This document shows, in pieces, positions 17,981 through 27,446 of a stretch of 38,311 nucleotides of DNA (positions are counted from its first letter, which is position 1; each line of letters begins with the position of its first letter). The notes below the pieces were generated by a model, which saw only the letters and a program-made list of their open reading frames with translations, did no database searches and was not told the DNA's origin. Position numbers and translations under genes: made by a program. Source of the stretch: Gemmatimonadaceae bacterium (lineage in GTDB: Bacteria > Gemmatimonadota > Gemmatimonadetes > Gemmatimonadales > Gemmatimonadaceae); NCBI GenBank assembly GCA_016742275.1, contig JACVCD010000029.1, forward strand, positions 1 to 38,311. The letters are read 5' to 3'.

Positions 17981-18448
17981 GTGGCGACATCAATCGAACC
18001 CATTGTCACACAAGAACTTGACAGTCTGGGTTTCGACCTGGTGGAGCTCCGCCGTGGTGGGTCGCGGGCGCGTCCGGTGCTCGAGATTCGCATCGATCGG
18101 CGGGACGGAGAGACGGTAACGATTGATGATTGTGCGGTAGCCTCGCGGGCGCTCGAAGCGCGCCTCGAGGCTGACGCATTGGTGGCAGAGCAGTACGTGC
18201 TCGAGGTGTCCTCACCTGGCGCGGATCGGCCGCTCAGACATGCGGCCGATTGGCGCCGTTTTGTGGGCCGTCGGGCTACGGTTACGAGTACGCTGTTGGC
18301 GGGTGGCAAGCAGGAAGTCGAGATCCTCGCCCTGGAGGGTGAGGACGGCGCTGAGGTGGCGCTGGTGCGTGATACGAAGGGACGGGAAACACAGGTCCCT
18401 TTGCGTGACGTGACCCAGGCGCGCTTGGCGTTCCACTGGAAACGATAG
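17981..18448 (+). CDS. rimP: Ribosome maturation factor RimP
   Basis: RimP helps assemble the 30S subunit. The 155-residue protein has the N-domain (VTQELDSLGFDLVELRRGG, ARPVLEIRIDRRDG, then SRALEARLEAD), the diagnostic YVLEVSSPGADRPLR, and a C-terminal SH3-like domain (FVGRRATVTSTLLAGGKQEVEI). Start is GTG at 17981, giving the expected length. It is the first gene of the operon and ends nine bases before nusA, the classic gene order. Confidence 0.95.
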   Translation: MATSIEPIVTQELDSLGFDLVELRRGGSRARPVLEIRIDRRDGETVTIDDCAVASRALEARLEADALVAEQYVLEVSSPGADRPLRHAADWRRFVGRRATVTSTLLAGGKQEVEILALEGEDGAEVALVRDTKGRETQVPLRDVTQARLAFHWKR

Positions 18449-18457
18449 GGGAGACGG

Positions 18458-19771
18458 ATGGCCGGATCGGCGGAAATCCTCACAGCCTTACGTGAGCTGG
18501 CAAATCTCAAGCAGATCACGAAAGAGGAGCTGCACGGGCTTCTCCAGGACGGCATTCATGCCGCTCTGGCCAAGAAGCACGGGGCCAACGTCCAGGCAGA
18601 AGTCGAAATTGACGATGCCAAGGGCGACATTCGCATTGTGCTGCTGAAGACGGTGGTCGAAGAGGTCACGGACTCCTCACGGGAAATCCTGCTCGAGGAA
18701 GCCCGTTACGAAGACCCCGAATTCCAGCCCGGCGACGTCATGGAGACGCAGGTCGACTTCATGGAGTTCGGGCGTACAGCGGTGCAGGCGGCCAAGCAGC
18801 GCATCATTCAGCGGGTTCGCGAAGGCGAACGCACGCGTATTCGCGATGAATTCGCGGGTCGCGTGGGTGATCTGCTTTCAGGCGAAGTCCAGCAGATCGA
18901 GCGCGGCAAGCTGGTGGTCATGCTCAACAAGTTCCGTGAGGCGGAAGCCATCATTCCGTATCGCGAGCAGAATCATCGCGAGCATTATCACCAGGGTGAG
19001 CCGGTGCGTGCGGTTCTCAAGCGTGTCGAAGACACGCCCAAGGGGCCGCGCCTGATTCTCAGTCGCTCCGATGCGTTGTTTGTGCAGGCGCTCTTCAAGC
19101 TCGAAGTGCCGGAAATCCAGCAGAACATCGTGGAGATCAAGGCCGCCGCGCGTGAAGTCGGCAGCCGCACCAAGATCGCCGTGACCTCGCGTGACGAGTC
19201 CATCGATCCGGTCGGCGCATGCGTCGGCCTCAAGGGCGCGCGCGTGCAGGCGGTGGTCAACGAACTCGGTGGCGAGCGTATCGACATCGTGCCGTGGTCG
19301 CCCGACCCGGAGCGCTTTGCCAAGCTCGCGTTGGCGCCGGCGCGTGTCGCGCGCGTGTTCAGTGATGCGGCTTCGCGTACCATTCAGGCGGTTGTCGACG
19401 AAGATCAGCTTTCGCTGGCCATCGGCCGCAACGGACAGAACGTGCGACTCGCATCGGAACTGACCGGCTGGAAGATCGATCTCTATTCGAGCCGCGAGTG
19501 GCTTGAGAAGGGTGGAGAAGGCCCGCTGTTTGCGCCGCTGCCTGAGGAAGACGCGGACGCTGATGTGCCGCTCAACGAGATCGAAGGGCTGGAAACGGCC
19601 ACGGTCGCGGTGCTCGCCGAGGCCGGCTACCGCACGTTGAACGACATTCTGGATCTGGATCGTGATGATCTCCTGCGACTCCCCGGCATCGCGCCGGAAG
19701 AAGCGGATCGTATCATGGCGATGATCGACGAGTTGACGACTGAAGACGACGGGGCAGGACAGGGCGCGTGA
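18458..19771 (+). CDS. nusA: Transcription termination/antitermination protein NusA
   Basis: NusA binds RNA polymerase and affects pausing, termination and antitermination, including rRNA antitermination. The 437-residue product has the N-terminal polymerase-binding domain (residues 1-125), an S1 domain (about 133-200, GDLLSGEVQQIERGKLVV), and two KH domains (about 230-350, including PVGACVGLKGARVQAVVNELGGERIDIV and LAIGRNGQNVRLASELTGW). One helix-hairpin-helix-type acidic repeat is at the C-terminus (about 375-430). A GGGGAGA site precedes the ATG. The stop overlaps the start of the next gene (GTGA). The terminator in the operon leader makes feedback control plausible. Confidence 0.97.
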   Translation: MAGSAEILTALRELANLKQITKEELHGLLQDGIHAALAKKHGANVQAEVEIDDAKGDIRIVLLKTVVEEVTDSSREILLEEARYEDPEFQPGDVMETQVDFMEFGRTAVQAAKQRIIQRVREGERTRIRDEFAGRVGDLLSGEVQQIERGKLVVMLNKFREAEAIIPYREQNHREHYHQGEPVRAVLKRVEDTPKGPRLILSRSDALFVQALFKLEVPEIQQNIVEIKAAAREVGSRTKIAVTSRDESIDPVGACVGLKGARVQAVVNELGGERIDIVPWSPDPERFAKLALAPARVARVFSDAASRTIQAVVDEDQLSLAIGRNGQNVRLASELTGWKIDLYSSREWLEKGGEGPLFAPLPEEDADADVPLNEIEGLETATVAVLAEAGYRTLNDILDLDRDDLLRLPGIAPEEADRIMAMIDELTTEDDGAGQGA

Positions 19772-20148
19772 GTGACGAGGCGCCGGGCGCTCCTGTTTTG
19801 GAAGAGACGACCCGCCGAAAGGTGTTGGGGTTGCTCGGACTCGGAGCGCGGGGGCGACTGGTGGTGATCGGAGCCGAACAGGTTCGGATTGCTGCGCAGA
19901 AGGGCAGTCTGCAGTTGGTGATCGTGGCGCAGGATGTGTCGCGACACTCGCTCGATAAGGTGGTGCCGATCCTTCGGGCTCGGCGGGTAGAGATGGTGGA
20001 GTGGCCGAGTGCGGCCGAGTTGGGCGGCGCCGTGGGTCGAGAGACGACGGCGGCGATCGGAATCGTTGATCAGGGTCTGGCGCGCGGGATCCGCAGCGCC
20101 GTTGCCGGGGCACCCCCGGCGGGCGACGCGACGCGCGTTTCGCGGTAG
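19768..20148 (+). CDS. L7Ae/L30e-like ribosomal/RNA-binding protein (YlxQ type)
   Basis: The 126-residue protein has an L7Ae/L30e-like fold pattern: RRKVLGLLGLGARGRLVVIGAEQV, then LVIVAQDVSRHSLDKVV. This matches the small YlxQ-type protein found between nusA and infB in many bacteria, thought to bind RNA. The DUF448 gene (ylxR) that usually lies beside it is absent. The GTG start overlaps the nusA stop; the stop is part of the infB ribosome-binding site. The sequence after about residue 108 is Ala/Pro-rich and probably disordered. RNA target unknown. Confidence 0.8.
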   Translation: MSDEAPGAPVLEETTRRKVLGLLGLGARGRLVVIGAEQVRIAAQKGSLQLVIVAQDVSRHSLDKVVPILRARRVEMVEWPSAAELGGAVGRETTAAIGIVDQGLARGIRSAVAGAPPAGDATRVSR

Positions 20149-20157
20149 GAGGACGGG

Positions 20158-23100
20158 TTGAGCAAGCTTCGTGTGCATGACATGGCGGGTGAGTTCGGCA
20201 TCTCGGCTGACGAGGTGATCGCGCTGCTACGCCAGATGGACGTGCCGGTTCGCAGCCACATGTCGCTGCTGACCGACGATCAGGTTTCCCGTATCCGTGC
20301 GCGGTGGGAACGCGAGAAGCGTGTCCGCGCCGAAAAGGCGCAGCCGGCTCCGGCTGCGCCCGCTCGTCGTCGTCGTGCTGCCGCTGAAACGGCTCCCGTT
20401 GTGGAGGCGGAGGCGGCTGCACCTGCGCCCGTTGTTCGTCGTCGCCGCGCAGCTGAAGTATCCGATGCGCATGATGGTGACGCGCACGAGACGCACGACA
20501 TCGTAGAAGCGTCGACTCCGGCTGCACCGGCGAGCGTCCCCGCTCCGGTCATCGAGACACCCGCTCCCAAGGCTCCAGTAGCTGAGGTGCCGGAAGCTGT
20601 GTCTTCCGAGTCAGCCAAGACCGCTGCGCCGAAGGACGCCGAAGTCCGCGGAACGCCCGAAGTCGCTCCTGTTGCCAAGGCCGTTGACTCGGCGCCTGCT
20701 GCACCGGCCGTTGCTGCTCCAGAGGCTGCTGTCGAGTCCGCGCCGGTCGCCAAGACCAGCGCTCCAGTCAAGCCCGCGACGGAAACACCTGTCGCCAAGG
20801 CGCCAGAACCCGTTGCCGCGCCCGTTGAAGCTGTTGTCGCGCCGACCGCGTCGGCTGCGCCTGGCGCTCCGGTCGCAGCAGTACCGACAGCACCTGTCGC
20901 AGCCCCTGCAGCACCGGCTGCGGCAGCTCTGGCTGCACCCACGCCGGTTGCTGCACCTCCAGTTGCAGCGCCCGCTGCGGCCTCGGGTCAGACCGATGGT
21001 GGCGCGGCAGCAGCTTCTGGTGGCGACACGCCGCCAGCGCTCAATCTCCCGCCCGATCGTCCGCGTCCGCGTCCCGTGGTGCCTGGCGCTCCGCGTTTGC
21101 GTCCCGTGGCCAGTGCCTCGCCCAACTTCGGTTCGGCCCGTCCAATCGCTTCGGCAGCGCCCGGCGGCGGCATGCAGCAGGGGCAGCGCCGTGACGATCG
21201 TCGTCCCGGTGGCGGTGGACAGCAGGGTGGTGGACACGGCGGCGGTCATGCCGGTGGCCATGGCGGCCACGGTGGTGGCGGTCAGGGTGGCCAGGGCGGT
21301 GGTGGTCAAACCGGCGGCGGTCAGGGTGGTATGTCGCAGGGTGGCCAGGGCCAGCAGCGTCGTGGCAAGAAGAACAAGCGTGGAGCGGTTGATCAGGAAG
21401 CAGTGACCGCGAACATCTCCAAGACGATGACTGCTTTGCGTGGCGCGCCGCAGCGCGGCCGTGCCGGTCGTCGCTTTGGTGCAGAAATGCGCGCCGAGGC
21501 TGAAGAGCAGCGTCAGCAAGCGGCCGAGCGCGAGCGGAAGACCGTTCGCGTCAACGAGTTCATCACGGTCTCCGAACTCGCGCAGATCCTCGGCATCTCC
21601 GCCACACAGATCGTTGGCTTTGCCTTCAAGTCGCTGGGATTGATGGTCACCATCAATCAGCGTCTCGACTTCGACCAGATCGAACTGATCGCGGGCGAAT
21701 TCGGATTCCAGGCGGTGAAGGAAAGCGATTACGCGGCCGATGTACCCGATCAGGGTGAAGAGGATCGCGAAGAAGATCTGCGTCCGCGTCCGCCGGTGGT
21801 CACCATCATGGGTCACGTCGACCATGGTAAGACCTCGCTGCTCGACTACATCCGCAAGGCCAACGTGGTCGCGGGTGAAGCCGGTGGTATCACGCAGCAC
21901 ATCGGTGCCTATCACGTGGAAGTGGCCGGCAAGCGCACGATCACGTTCCTCGACACGCCGGGTCACGAAGCGTTTACCGCCATGCGTGCGCGTGGTGCGC
22001 AGGTCACTGACATCGTCGTCATCGTGATTGCTGCCGACGACCAGGTCATGCCGCAGACGGTGGAAGCGATCTCGCACGCCAAGAGTGCCGGTGTGCCGAT
22101 CATCATCGCCATCAACAAGGTCGACTTGCCGACGGCGAACATCGAGAAGGTCAAGCAGGACCTGTTGCAACACGAAGTCGTGCTCGAAGACTTCGGTGGT
22201 ACGGTGCTCCACTCCGAGATTTCGGCCAAGAAGGGCACTGGCGTGAATGATCTGCTCGATCAGGTGCTCCTGCAGGCTGACATTCTCGAACTCAAGGCGA
22301 ATCCGTCGCGTCGCGCGGTCGGCTCGGTGGTTGAAGCACAGCTCGACCAGGGTAAAGGTCCGGTTGCCACCGTCCTCGTGCAGAACGGTACGCTCAAGGT
22401 CGGCGACGACTACATCTGCGGCATTCACTCGGGTCGTGTGCGCGCCATGCTCGACGAGCGTGGCAAGCAGGTCAAGGAAGCCGGGCCGGCAATCCCGGTG
22501 CAGATCCTTGGTTTGACCGGTGTGCCGATGGCTGGTGATCAGCTGCTCGTGGTTGAAGACGCCACGTCCGCGCGCGAAATCGCGCAGCGTCGTGAACGTC
22601 TTGATCGTGAAGCCAAGAGCCGTCGCACCACGCGTGGTGTGGTGTCGCTCGAAGACTTCATGTCACAGGCGTCGGCTGGTCAGAAGCGTCAGCTGCGACT
22701 GGTCATCAAGGCCGACCAGGGCGGTCCGGCGGAAGCACTCGCCGATGCGTTGCAGCAGCTGTCCAACGAGGAAGTGCAGGTGGAGATCATCCACCGCGCG
22801 GTGGGTGCCATTGCCGAAAGCGACATTCTGCTCGCCAAGGCGGCCGGCGCCATCATCGTAGGCTTCCATGTGCGTCCGGACAACAACGCGCGCAACGCGG
22901 CCGAACGCGAAGGCGTCGAGATCAAGCTGTATCGCATCATCTACGAAGCGGTGGCCGATGTGAAGTCGGCGCTCGAAGGCATGCTGCGTCCGGAAGAGCG
23001 CGAAGTCGTGTTCGGCGAAGCCGAAGTGCGCGAGACGTTCAAGGTCGCACGTGTCGGTACCATCGCCGGTTGCATCGTTCGCTCGGGCATCATCAATCGC

Positions 23101-23316
23101 AAGGGACGCATCCGCGTCATTCGCGACAGCATCGAGATTTACGATGGCGCCATTGCCTCGCTGCGTCGCTTCAAGGATGACGTCAACGAGGTCAAGGAAG
23201 GGTACGAGTGCGGTATTGGCATCGAGAACTTCAACGACCTCAAGGTCGGTGACACGTTCGAGTGCTATCGCACGGAAGAAGTGGCGCGTACCCTCGACCA
23301 GGCCGCCAAGTCCTGA
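20158..23316 (+). CDS. infB: Translation initiation factor IF-2
   Basis: IF-2 is a GTPase that places initiator tRNA on the 30S subunit and joins subunits. The 1052-residue protein is large for the family. It starts with an IF2_N helix bundle ([20 protein letters not shown]). A very long Ala/Pro/Val-rich stretch (about 55-300) and a Gly/Gln/His-rich stretch (about 335-405) follow, then a second IF2_N (about 455-510). The G domain has G1 GHVDHGKTS at 552, G3 DTPGHEAF at 599 and G4 NKVDLP at 653, followed by domains II, III and the initiator tRNA-binding C-terminus. The start is TTG, decided by AGGAGG about five bases upstream that overlaps the preceding stop codon. Confidence 0.97.
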   Translation: MSKLRVHDMAGEFGISADEVIALLRQMDVPVRSHMSLLTDDQVSRIRARWEREKRVRAEKAQPAPAAPARRRRAAAETAPVVEAEAAAPAPVVRRRRAAEVSDAHDGDAHETHDIVEASTPAAPASVPAPVIETPAPKAPVAEVPEAVSSESAKTAAPKDAEVRGTPEVAPVAKAVDSAPAAPAVAAPEAAVESAPVAKTSAPVKPATETPVAKAPEPVAAPVEAVVAPTASAAPGAPVAAVPTAPVAAPAAPAAAALAAPTPVAAPPVAAPAAASGQTDGGAAAASGGDTPPALNLPPDRPRPRPVVPGAPRLRPVASASPNFGSARPIASAAPGGGMQQGQRRDDRRPGGGGQQGGGHGGGHAGGHGGHGGGGQGGQGGGGQTGGGQGGMSQGGQGQQRRGKKNKRGAVDQEAVTANISKTMTALRGAPQRGRAGRRFGAEMRAEAEEQRQQAAERERKTVRVNEFITVSELAQILGISATQIVGFAFKSLGLMVTINQRLDFDQIELIAGEFGFQAVKESDYAADVPDQGEEDREEDLRPRPPVVTIMGHVDHGKTSLLDYIRKANVVAGEAGGITQHIGAYHVEVAGKRTITFLDTPGHEAFTAMRARGAQVTDIVVIVIAADDQVMPQTVEAISHAKSAGVPIIIAINKVDLPTANIEKVKQDLLQHEVVLEDFGGTVLHSEISAKKGTGVNDLLDQVLLQADILELKANPSRRAVGSVVEAQLDQGKGPVATVLVQNGTLKVGDDYICGIHSGRVRAMLDERGKQVKEAGPAIPVQILGLTGVPMAGDQLLVVEDATSAREIAQRRERLDREAKSRRTTRGVVSLEDFMSQASAGQKRQLRLVIKADQGGPAEALADALQQLSNEEVQVEIIHRAVGAIAESDILLAKAAGAIIVGFHVRPDNNARNAAEREGVEIKLYRIIYEAVADVKSALEGMLRPEEREVVFGEAEVRETFKVARVGTIAGCIVRSGIINRKGRIRVIRDSIEIYDGAIASLRRFKDDVNEVKEGYECGIGIENFNDLKVGDTFECYRTEEVARTLDQAAKS

Positions 23317-23328
23317 GGAGGGAGTAGT

Positions 23329-23757
23329 ATGGGCGAACCGCGGCGTCCCGACCGCGTCGCCGAAGCGATCCGCGAAGAGGTGGCGACCTTCCTGTCGGAA
23401 GGCGCCAAGGATCCGCGGATCCGCGCATTCGTCACCGTAACTGCGGTGGACGTGACGCGCGATCTTCGGCACGCCAATGTCTTCGTCAGCCTCATGGGTG
23501 ACGAAGCCGACAAGAAGAGCACTGTTGAGGGGCTGGCCAGCGTGGCCAGCCACCTCCGCGCCCGATTGGGCAAGTCGTTGCGTCTGCGTTCCGCTCCGGA
23601 GATTCACTTCAAGACGGACGAAAGCGTGGCGCGTGCTTCCCGCATCGAGCATCTGCTTGCGCAGATCCGCACCGAGCGTGAGCAGCAGGAGAGCTCCGAC
23701 GGAAGCGAGACTGAGAACAGCCCGTCGTCCGACGGCCAGTCGGCATCCGAGGAGTAA
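23329..23757 (+). CDS. rbfA: 30S ribosome-binding factor RbfA
   Basis: RbfA helps mature 16S rRNA and the 30S subunit, notably in the cold. The 142-residue protein has the KH-like domain pattern: RVAEAIREEVATFLSEG, then FVTVTAVDVTRDLRHANVFVSLMG, and LRSAPEIHFKTDES. The last 25 residues are Ser/Glu-rich and likely disordered. GGAGGGAG before the ATG is a strong ribosome-binding site. It comes 12 bases after infB and directly before truB, the standard order. Confidence 0.95.
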   Translation: MGEPRRPDRVAEAIREEVATFLSEGAKDPRIRAFVTVTAVDVTRDLRHANVFVSLMGDEADKKSTVEGLASVASHLRARLGKSLRLRSAPEIHFKTDESVARASRIEHLLAQIRTEREQQESSDGSETENSPSSDGQSASEE

Positions 23758-23794
23758 GTCGCTGACCACCACGCCGGCTGTACCGCGTGGTGAC

Positions 23795-24712
23795 GTGCAC
23801 GCCGGCTTGCTCCTCGTGGACAAACCGGCTGGGCCCACGTCGCATGATGTCGTGGGGCGCATACGACGTGCGGCGCGCTCACGACGCGTCGGGCATGCAG
23901 GAACGCTCGATCCATTTGCCACGGGACTGCTGGTCGTGGCAGTTGGCCATGCGACCCGACTGCTGCCGTATGTCGCCGGTGAGCCCAAGGTGTACGAGGC
24001 TCGCATTCGTTTCGGAGTCGAAACCGACACGGATGATTCAACCGGTACGGCTATCCGTCATGCGACACTGCCCGAGGCCGCGTGTTTGCTCGAGCCGTTG
24101 CACCCCGCGCGTATTGCGGCCGAGTCTACCTTGACCGGCACGATTGCTCAGGTGCCCCCATCGTATTCGGCCAAACATGTCGACGGCGTGCGCGCCTATG
24201 ATCTCGCGCGCAAAGGTCGCGATGTGACGCTGCCTCCTGTCACCATCATGGTGCACAAATGGGAGTGGCTCGGCGCCAACGCAGAATGTCTCGATGTGCG
24301 TATCACCTGTGGTGGTGGTACCTACATTCGCGCACTGGCGAGGGATCTCGGACGTGCGCTTGGGAGTGCGGCACACTGCGAAGCACTCCGCCGGGTGCGG
24401 AGCGGCGCTGCCGATGTCGGCAATGCCGTTTCGTTTGAGCGGCTGGAGCCGGGCAGTGTTGCTGAAGGTGTAGTGTCACTGCATTCACCGGTCGACTTTC
24501 TCGATTCATCGTTTGCACGTGTCGAACTCGACGCTGCCGGCCTTACCATGCTCGGGTTCGGGCGCGCGATCCCCACAGCAGAACACGGCGTGAACGCTCC
24601 GACGCATGCGGTGCTTCTGCATGAAGGGCAGGTGATGGCCATTGCCGAACGTCTCGGAACCGATCGCTGGCAGCCGCGGGTCGTGCTGCCATTGGAGCGC
24701 GCTGGAACGTGA
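23795..24712 (+). CDS. truB: tRNA pseudouridine(55) synthase
   Basis: TruB makes pseudouridine-55 in the T-loop of tRNAs. From GTG at 23795 it is 305 residues, starting MHAGLLLVDKPAGPTSHDVV as family members do. The catalytic Asp is D39 in GHAGTLDPFATG. Further marks are PSYSAKHVDGVRAYDLAR and the CGGGTYIRALARDLG motif. The C-terminal region (from about 225) is the PUA-type domain. An in-frame CTG at 23762, seven bases after GAGGAG, is a possible non-standard start that would add 11 residues. The stop overlaps the ribF start (GTGA). Confidence 0.93.
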   Translation: MHAGLLLVDKPAGPTSHDVVGRIRRAARSRRVGHAGTLDPFATGLLVVAVGHATRLLPYVAGEPKVYEARIRFGVETDTDDSTGTAIRHATLPEAACLLEPLHPARIAAESTLTGTIAQVPPSYSAKHVDGVRAYDLARKGRDVTLPPVTIMVHKWEWLGANAECLDVRITCGGGTYIRALARDLGRALGSAAHCEALRRVRSGAADVGNAVSFERLEPGSVAEGVVSLHSPVDFLDSSFARVELDAAGLTMLGFGRAIPTAEHGVNAPTHAVLLHEGQVMAIAERLGTDRWQPRVVLPLERAGT

Positions 24713-25674
24713 GTGACCTGACGACACATCGCGACACAGGATTGCCGCTCACGGACGGGGCGGTGATTACGGTCGGCACATTCGACGGAATGCACCGCGG
24801 GCATCAGGATGTGTTGCGCACGTTGGTCGAGCATGCGGAACGTCGAGGACTGCCGAGCGTCGTGCTCACGTTTGAACCGCATCCGCTCGAGGTCGTGAAT
24901 CCAGCGGCTGCGCCTCCGTTGCTCACGCTGCATTCGGAAAAACTCGAAATGTTTGCGCAGAGCGGTGTGTCGTATGTGGCGGTGCTGCCATTCACACCCG
25001 CGCTTGCCGCGCTGGAAGCCGAACAATTTGTCGACGATGTCCTGATCGGCCGTTATGGCCTTCGCGAATTGCTGGTAGGACACGATCACGGTTTTGGTCG
25101 TGGGCGCCTGGGGGACATCGATGTGCTGAGGGCCCTCGGGACATCGCGAGGTTTCGAGGTATCGGTGTTGCCGCCGGTGCATGCCGCCGATGGGCACGCC
25201 ATCAGCTCTACCGCCATCCGCCGCGCTGTCGCTGGTGGTGATCTGGCACGGGCTGCCGCCGGGTTGGGAAGACCGTATAGCCTGCAGGGGGTGGTGGTTC
25301 GTGGCGATCAGCGTGGGCGCACCATTGGGTTTCCGACGCTGAACCTGGCGTCCGTGCCTGACCGCAAATTGTTGCCGCCGGATGGTGTGTACGCGGTCCG
25401 GGTGCAGCTGCCCGAGGGACAGTTTGGCGGCATGCTCAACCTGGGACCTCGCCCCACGGTGGGCGATCAGATGCGCCGCATTGAGACGCATGTCTTTGAT
25501 GTATCGGCCGATTGGTACGGAGCGCCTGTCCGCCTCGACTTTGTGGCCCGTCTTCGAGGGGTTCAGACATTTCCCGGACTTGAGGCCCTGAAGGCTCAGT
25601 TGGCACGGGATGAGACGCACGCGAGAGCCTGTCTCGCGCGACCGCACGCGGACGAACTACCGTCCGTGGGGTAA
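24709..25674 (+). CDS. ribF: Bifunctional riboflavin kinase/FAD synthetase
   Basis: RibF phosphorylates riboflavin to FMN and adenylylates FMN to FAD. The 321-residue protein has the adenylyltransferase domain first (GTFDGMHRGHQ nucleotide motif, VGHDHGFGRGRLGD, AISSTAIRRAVAGGD). The flavokinase domain follows (from about 185, VVRGDQRGRTIGFPTLNL, then GVYAVRV and LNLGPRPTVG). GTG start overlaps the truB stop. The TAA stop sits in the three-base loop of a GGGG/CCCC hairpin. It replaces rpsO at this point of the operon, as in Firmicutes. Confidence 0.96.
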   Translation: MSDLTTHRDTGLPLTDGAVITVGTFDGMHRGHQDVLRTLVEHAERRGLPSVVLTFEPHPLEVVNPAAAPPLLTLHSEKLEMFAQSGVSYVAVLPFTPALAALEAEQFVDDVLIGRYGLRELLVGHDHGFGRGRLGDIDVLRALGTSRGFEVSVLPPVHAADGHAISSTAIRRAVAGGDLARAAAGLGRPYSLQGVVVRGDQRGRTIGFPTLNLASVPDRKLLPPDGVYAVRVQLPEGQFGGMLNLGPRPTVGDQMRRIETHVFDVSADWYGAPVRLDFVARLRGVQTFPGLEALKAQLARDETHARACLARPHADELPSVG

Positions 25675-25695
25675 CCCCAGTAAGTTTAGGGGCTT

Positions 25696-25718
25696 GGCGC
25701 ACTTCGCGCCGTGTTTTT
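25696..25718 (+). terminator. Short terminator-like hairpin between ribF and secD
   Basis: GGCGC and GCGCC flank an ACTTC loop, with GTG then five T. The stem is only five strong pairs, so it may be a partial terminator. It sits after ribF and 54 bases before secD. Upstream GGGG (25668), CCCC (25675) and GGGG (25689) blocks could pair in two mutually exclusive ways. Confidence 0.5.
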
Positions 25719-25771
25719 CTCCGGCGCCTCTCCATCCGGCGCGCTGACAATCCCCCTGGCCACCGGCATCG

Positions 25772-27439
25772 ATGGCGAACCTGAAGTACCGCGTCCTGCT
25801 TATTCTGGGACTCTTCGCGGCCTCTGCGTGGGCCCTCTTCCCGCGCACTGTCGTCGAGCGCGTGAAGCGCAACGGTGTGTTCGTGTATGACACGGTTCGT
25901 CGTGTCCCGCTTAAGCGCGGTCTCGATTTGCAGGGCGGCATGTCGCTCGCTCTCGAAATCGACGAAGCCAAGCAGACTGTCGCCAACAAGAGTGAAGCAC
26001 TCGATCGCGCCATCAAGGTGGTGCGTCAGCGTATCGACGAATTCGGTGTCGCCGAACCGGTGGTGCAGAAGGTTGGTGCCGATCGCATCGTCGTTGAACT
26101 GCCGGGCATCGATGATGCCGAGCGCGCACAGGATGTCGTGCAGAAGTCGGCCTTCCTCGAATTTCAGATTACAGACAAGACGTCGGCGCTTGATCGTGTG
26201 CTGCCGCGTTTCGATGAAATTGCCAAGGCGCAGGGCATTGCCATCGGTGCTGGGGCAACGGCGGCAGGTGATTCCGCCAAGCCCACCACGGTTGGCAGTC
26301 TGCTCACGCAGAAGACCGACAGCGCTACCGATACCGCCAAGGCGGCCGGTGCCACGACGGACAGTGCGGGTGCCACTCCGGCCCCGACTGCCGGTGGTCT
26401 TTTCTCGAGCAACATTCAGCCCGGCCAGATCCCCGGCCAGTACATCGTGCCGGAGCGCGCGTACCTTGCGATCAGCCAGGCACTTGAGCTCCCAGCCGTT
26501 CAGGCTGCCATGCCACCGGGTAAGGTGATGCGCTGGGGCGTGGACTCGCTGGGCTCTGGCACGGAGCGCTTCCGTGCGCTGTACGTGCTCGACTCGCGTC
26601 CGATCATCACGGGTGAGGCGCTCACGGATGCGCGTCCCTCGAGTGATCCGGTCGAAGGCAATTTTGTGCAGTTCACGCTCAACAACGAAGGTGCACGTCG
26701 CTTCAAGGTGGAAACCGGCAAGCATGTGCGTGAAAACATGGCCATCGTGCTCGATCAGCGCGTGGTGACGGCGCCCACGCTGCAGAGCGCCATTGGTCGC
26801 AATGGTCAGATCACGCTTGGTGGTGGTACGCTGCAGGCGGCGCAGGACCTCGCGCTCGTGCTGCGTGCCGGTGCCCTGCCAGTGCCGCTCAAGGTCGCTG
26901 AAGTGCGTCAGATCGGTGCCAGCATGGGCTCCGACTCTGTCACGCACGGTGTGACCGCTCTGGCCGTCGCCATCGCCTTGATCTTCATCGTGATGGTTGG
27001 CTACTACAAGTTTGCCGGCCTGCTCGCTGTCATCGCGTTGCTCATGTACATCGTGTACACGGCCGCCATGCTCGCGGGTTTCAATGCCGTGCTCACGCTG
27101 CCCGGTATCGCCGGTTTCATTCTCTCGATCGGTATTGCCGTTGACGCCAACGTGCTGATCTTCGAGCGCATCCGCGAAGAACTGGATCACGGCAAGTCCG
27201 TCCGTCTCGCGATCGACGAAGGCTTCAAGCACGCCTTGAGCGCCATCGTCGACACTGCAGCGGCTACGATCCTCTCCGGTATGGTGCTGTACCAGTACGG
27301 TACGGGTCCGGTGCGCGGCTTTGCCGTTACGCTTATTGCCGGCCTCGTGGCCTCGTTGTTCACGGCCATTTTCGTCACCAAGACCTTCTTCCTGATCTGG
27401 CTCGACCGCTCGCGCGGAACCCAGACGCTGAGCATCTGA
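25772..27439 (+). CDS. secD: Protein translocase subunit SecD
   Basis: SecD with SecF uses the proton gradient to pull proteins through SecYEG. The 555-residue protein has an N-terminal membrane segment (about 6-24), the motif [16 protein letters not shown], a large periplasmic region, and five C-terminal membrane segments (from about 390). The conserved motifs include [23 protein letters not shown] and [12 protein letters not shown]. An insert of about 60 residues (about 165-225, rich in Ala, Thr, Ser, Asp) between periplasmic subdomains looks flexible. The ATG is seven bases past CACCGG and has only a weak ribosome-binding site. SecF follows after seven bases. Confidence 0.97.
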   Translation: MANLKYRVLLILGLFAASAWALFPRTVVERVKRNGVFVYDTVRRVPLKRGLDLQGGMSLALEIDEAKQTVANKSEALDRAIKVVRQRIDEFGVAEPVVQKVGADRIVVELPGIDDAERAQDVVQKSAFLEFQITDKTSALDRVLPRFDEIAKAQGIAIGAGATAAGDSAKPTTVGSLLTQKTDSATDTAKAAGATTDSAGATPAPTAGGLFSSNIQPGQIPGQYIVPERAYLAISQALELPAVQAAMPPGKVMRWGVDSLGSGTERFRALYVLDSRPIITGEALTDARPSSDPVEGNFVQFTLNNEGARRFKVETGKHVRENMAIVLDQRVVTAPTLQSAIGRNGQITLGGGTLQAAQDLALVLRAGALPVPLKVAEVRQIGASMGSDSVTHGVTALAVAIALIFIVMVGYYKFAGLLAVIALLMYIVYTAAMLAGFNAVLTLPGIAGFILSIGIAVDANVLIFERIREELDHGKSVRLAIDEGFKHALSAIVDTAAATILSGMVLYQYGTGPVRGFAVTLIAGLVASLFTAIFVTKTFFLIWLDRSRGTQTLSI

Positions 27440-27446
27440 GGCCGTC

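Noticed and set aside
21160-21370. DNA repeat or CRISPR-like array in the GGTGGC-rich stretch
   Set aside because: The repeats are in frame and encode the Gly/Gln/His-rich linker of IF-2; there are no spacers.
20611-22428. Long open frame antisense to infB
   Set aside because: Low-complexity mirror of the Ala/Gly-rich IF-2 sequence with no recognisable protein features.
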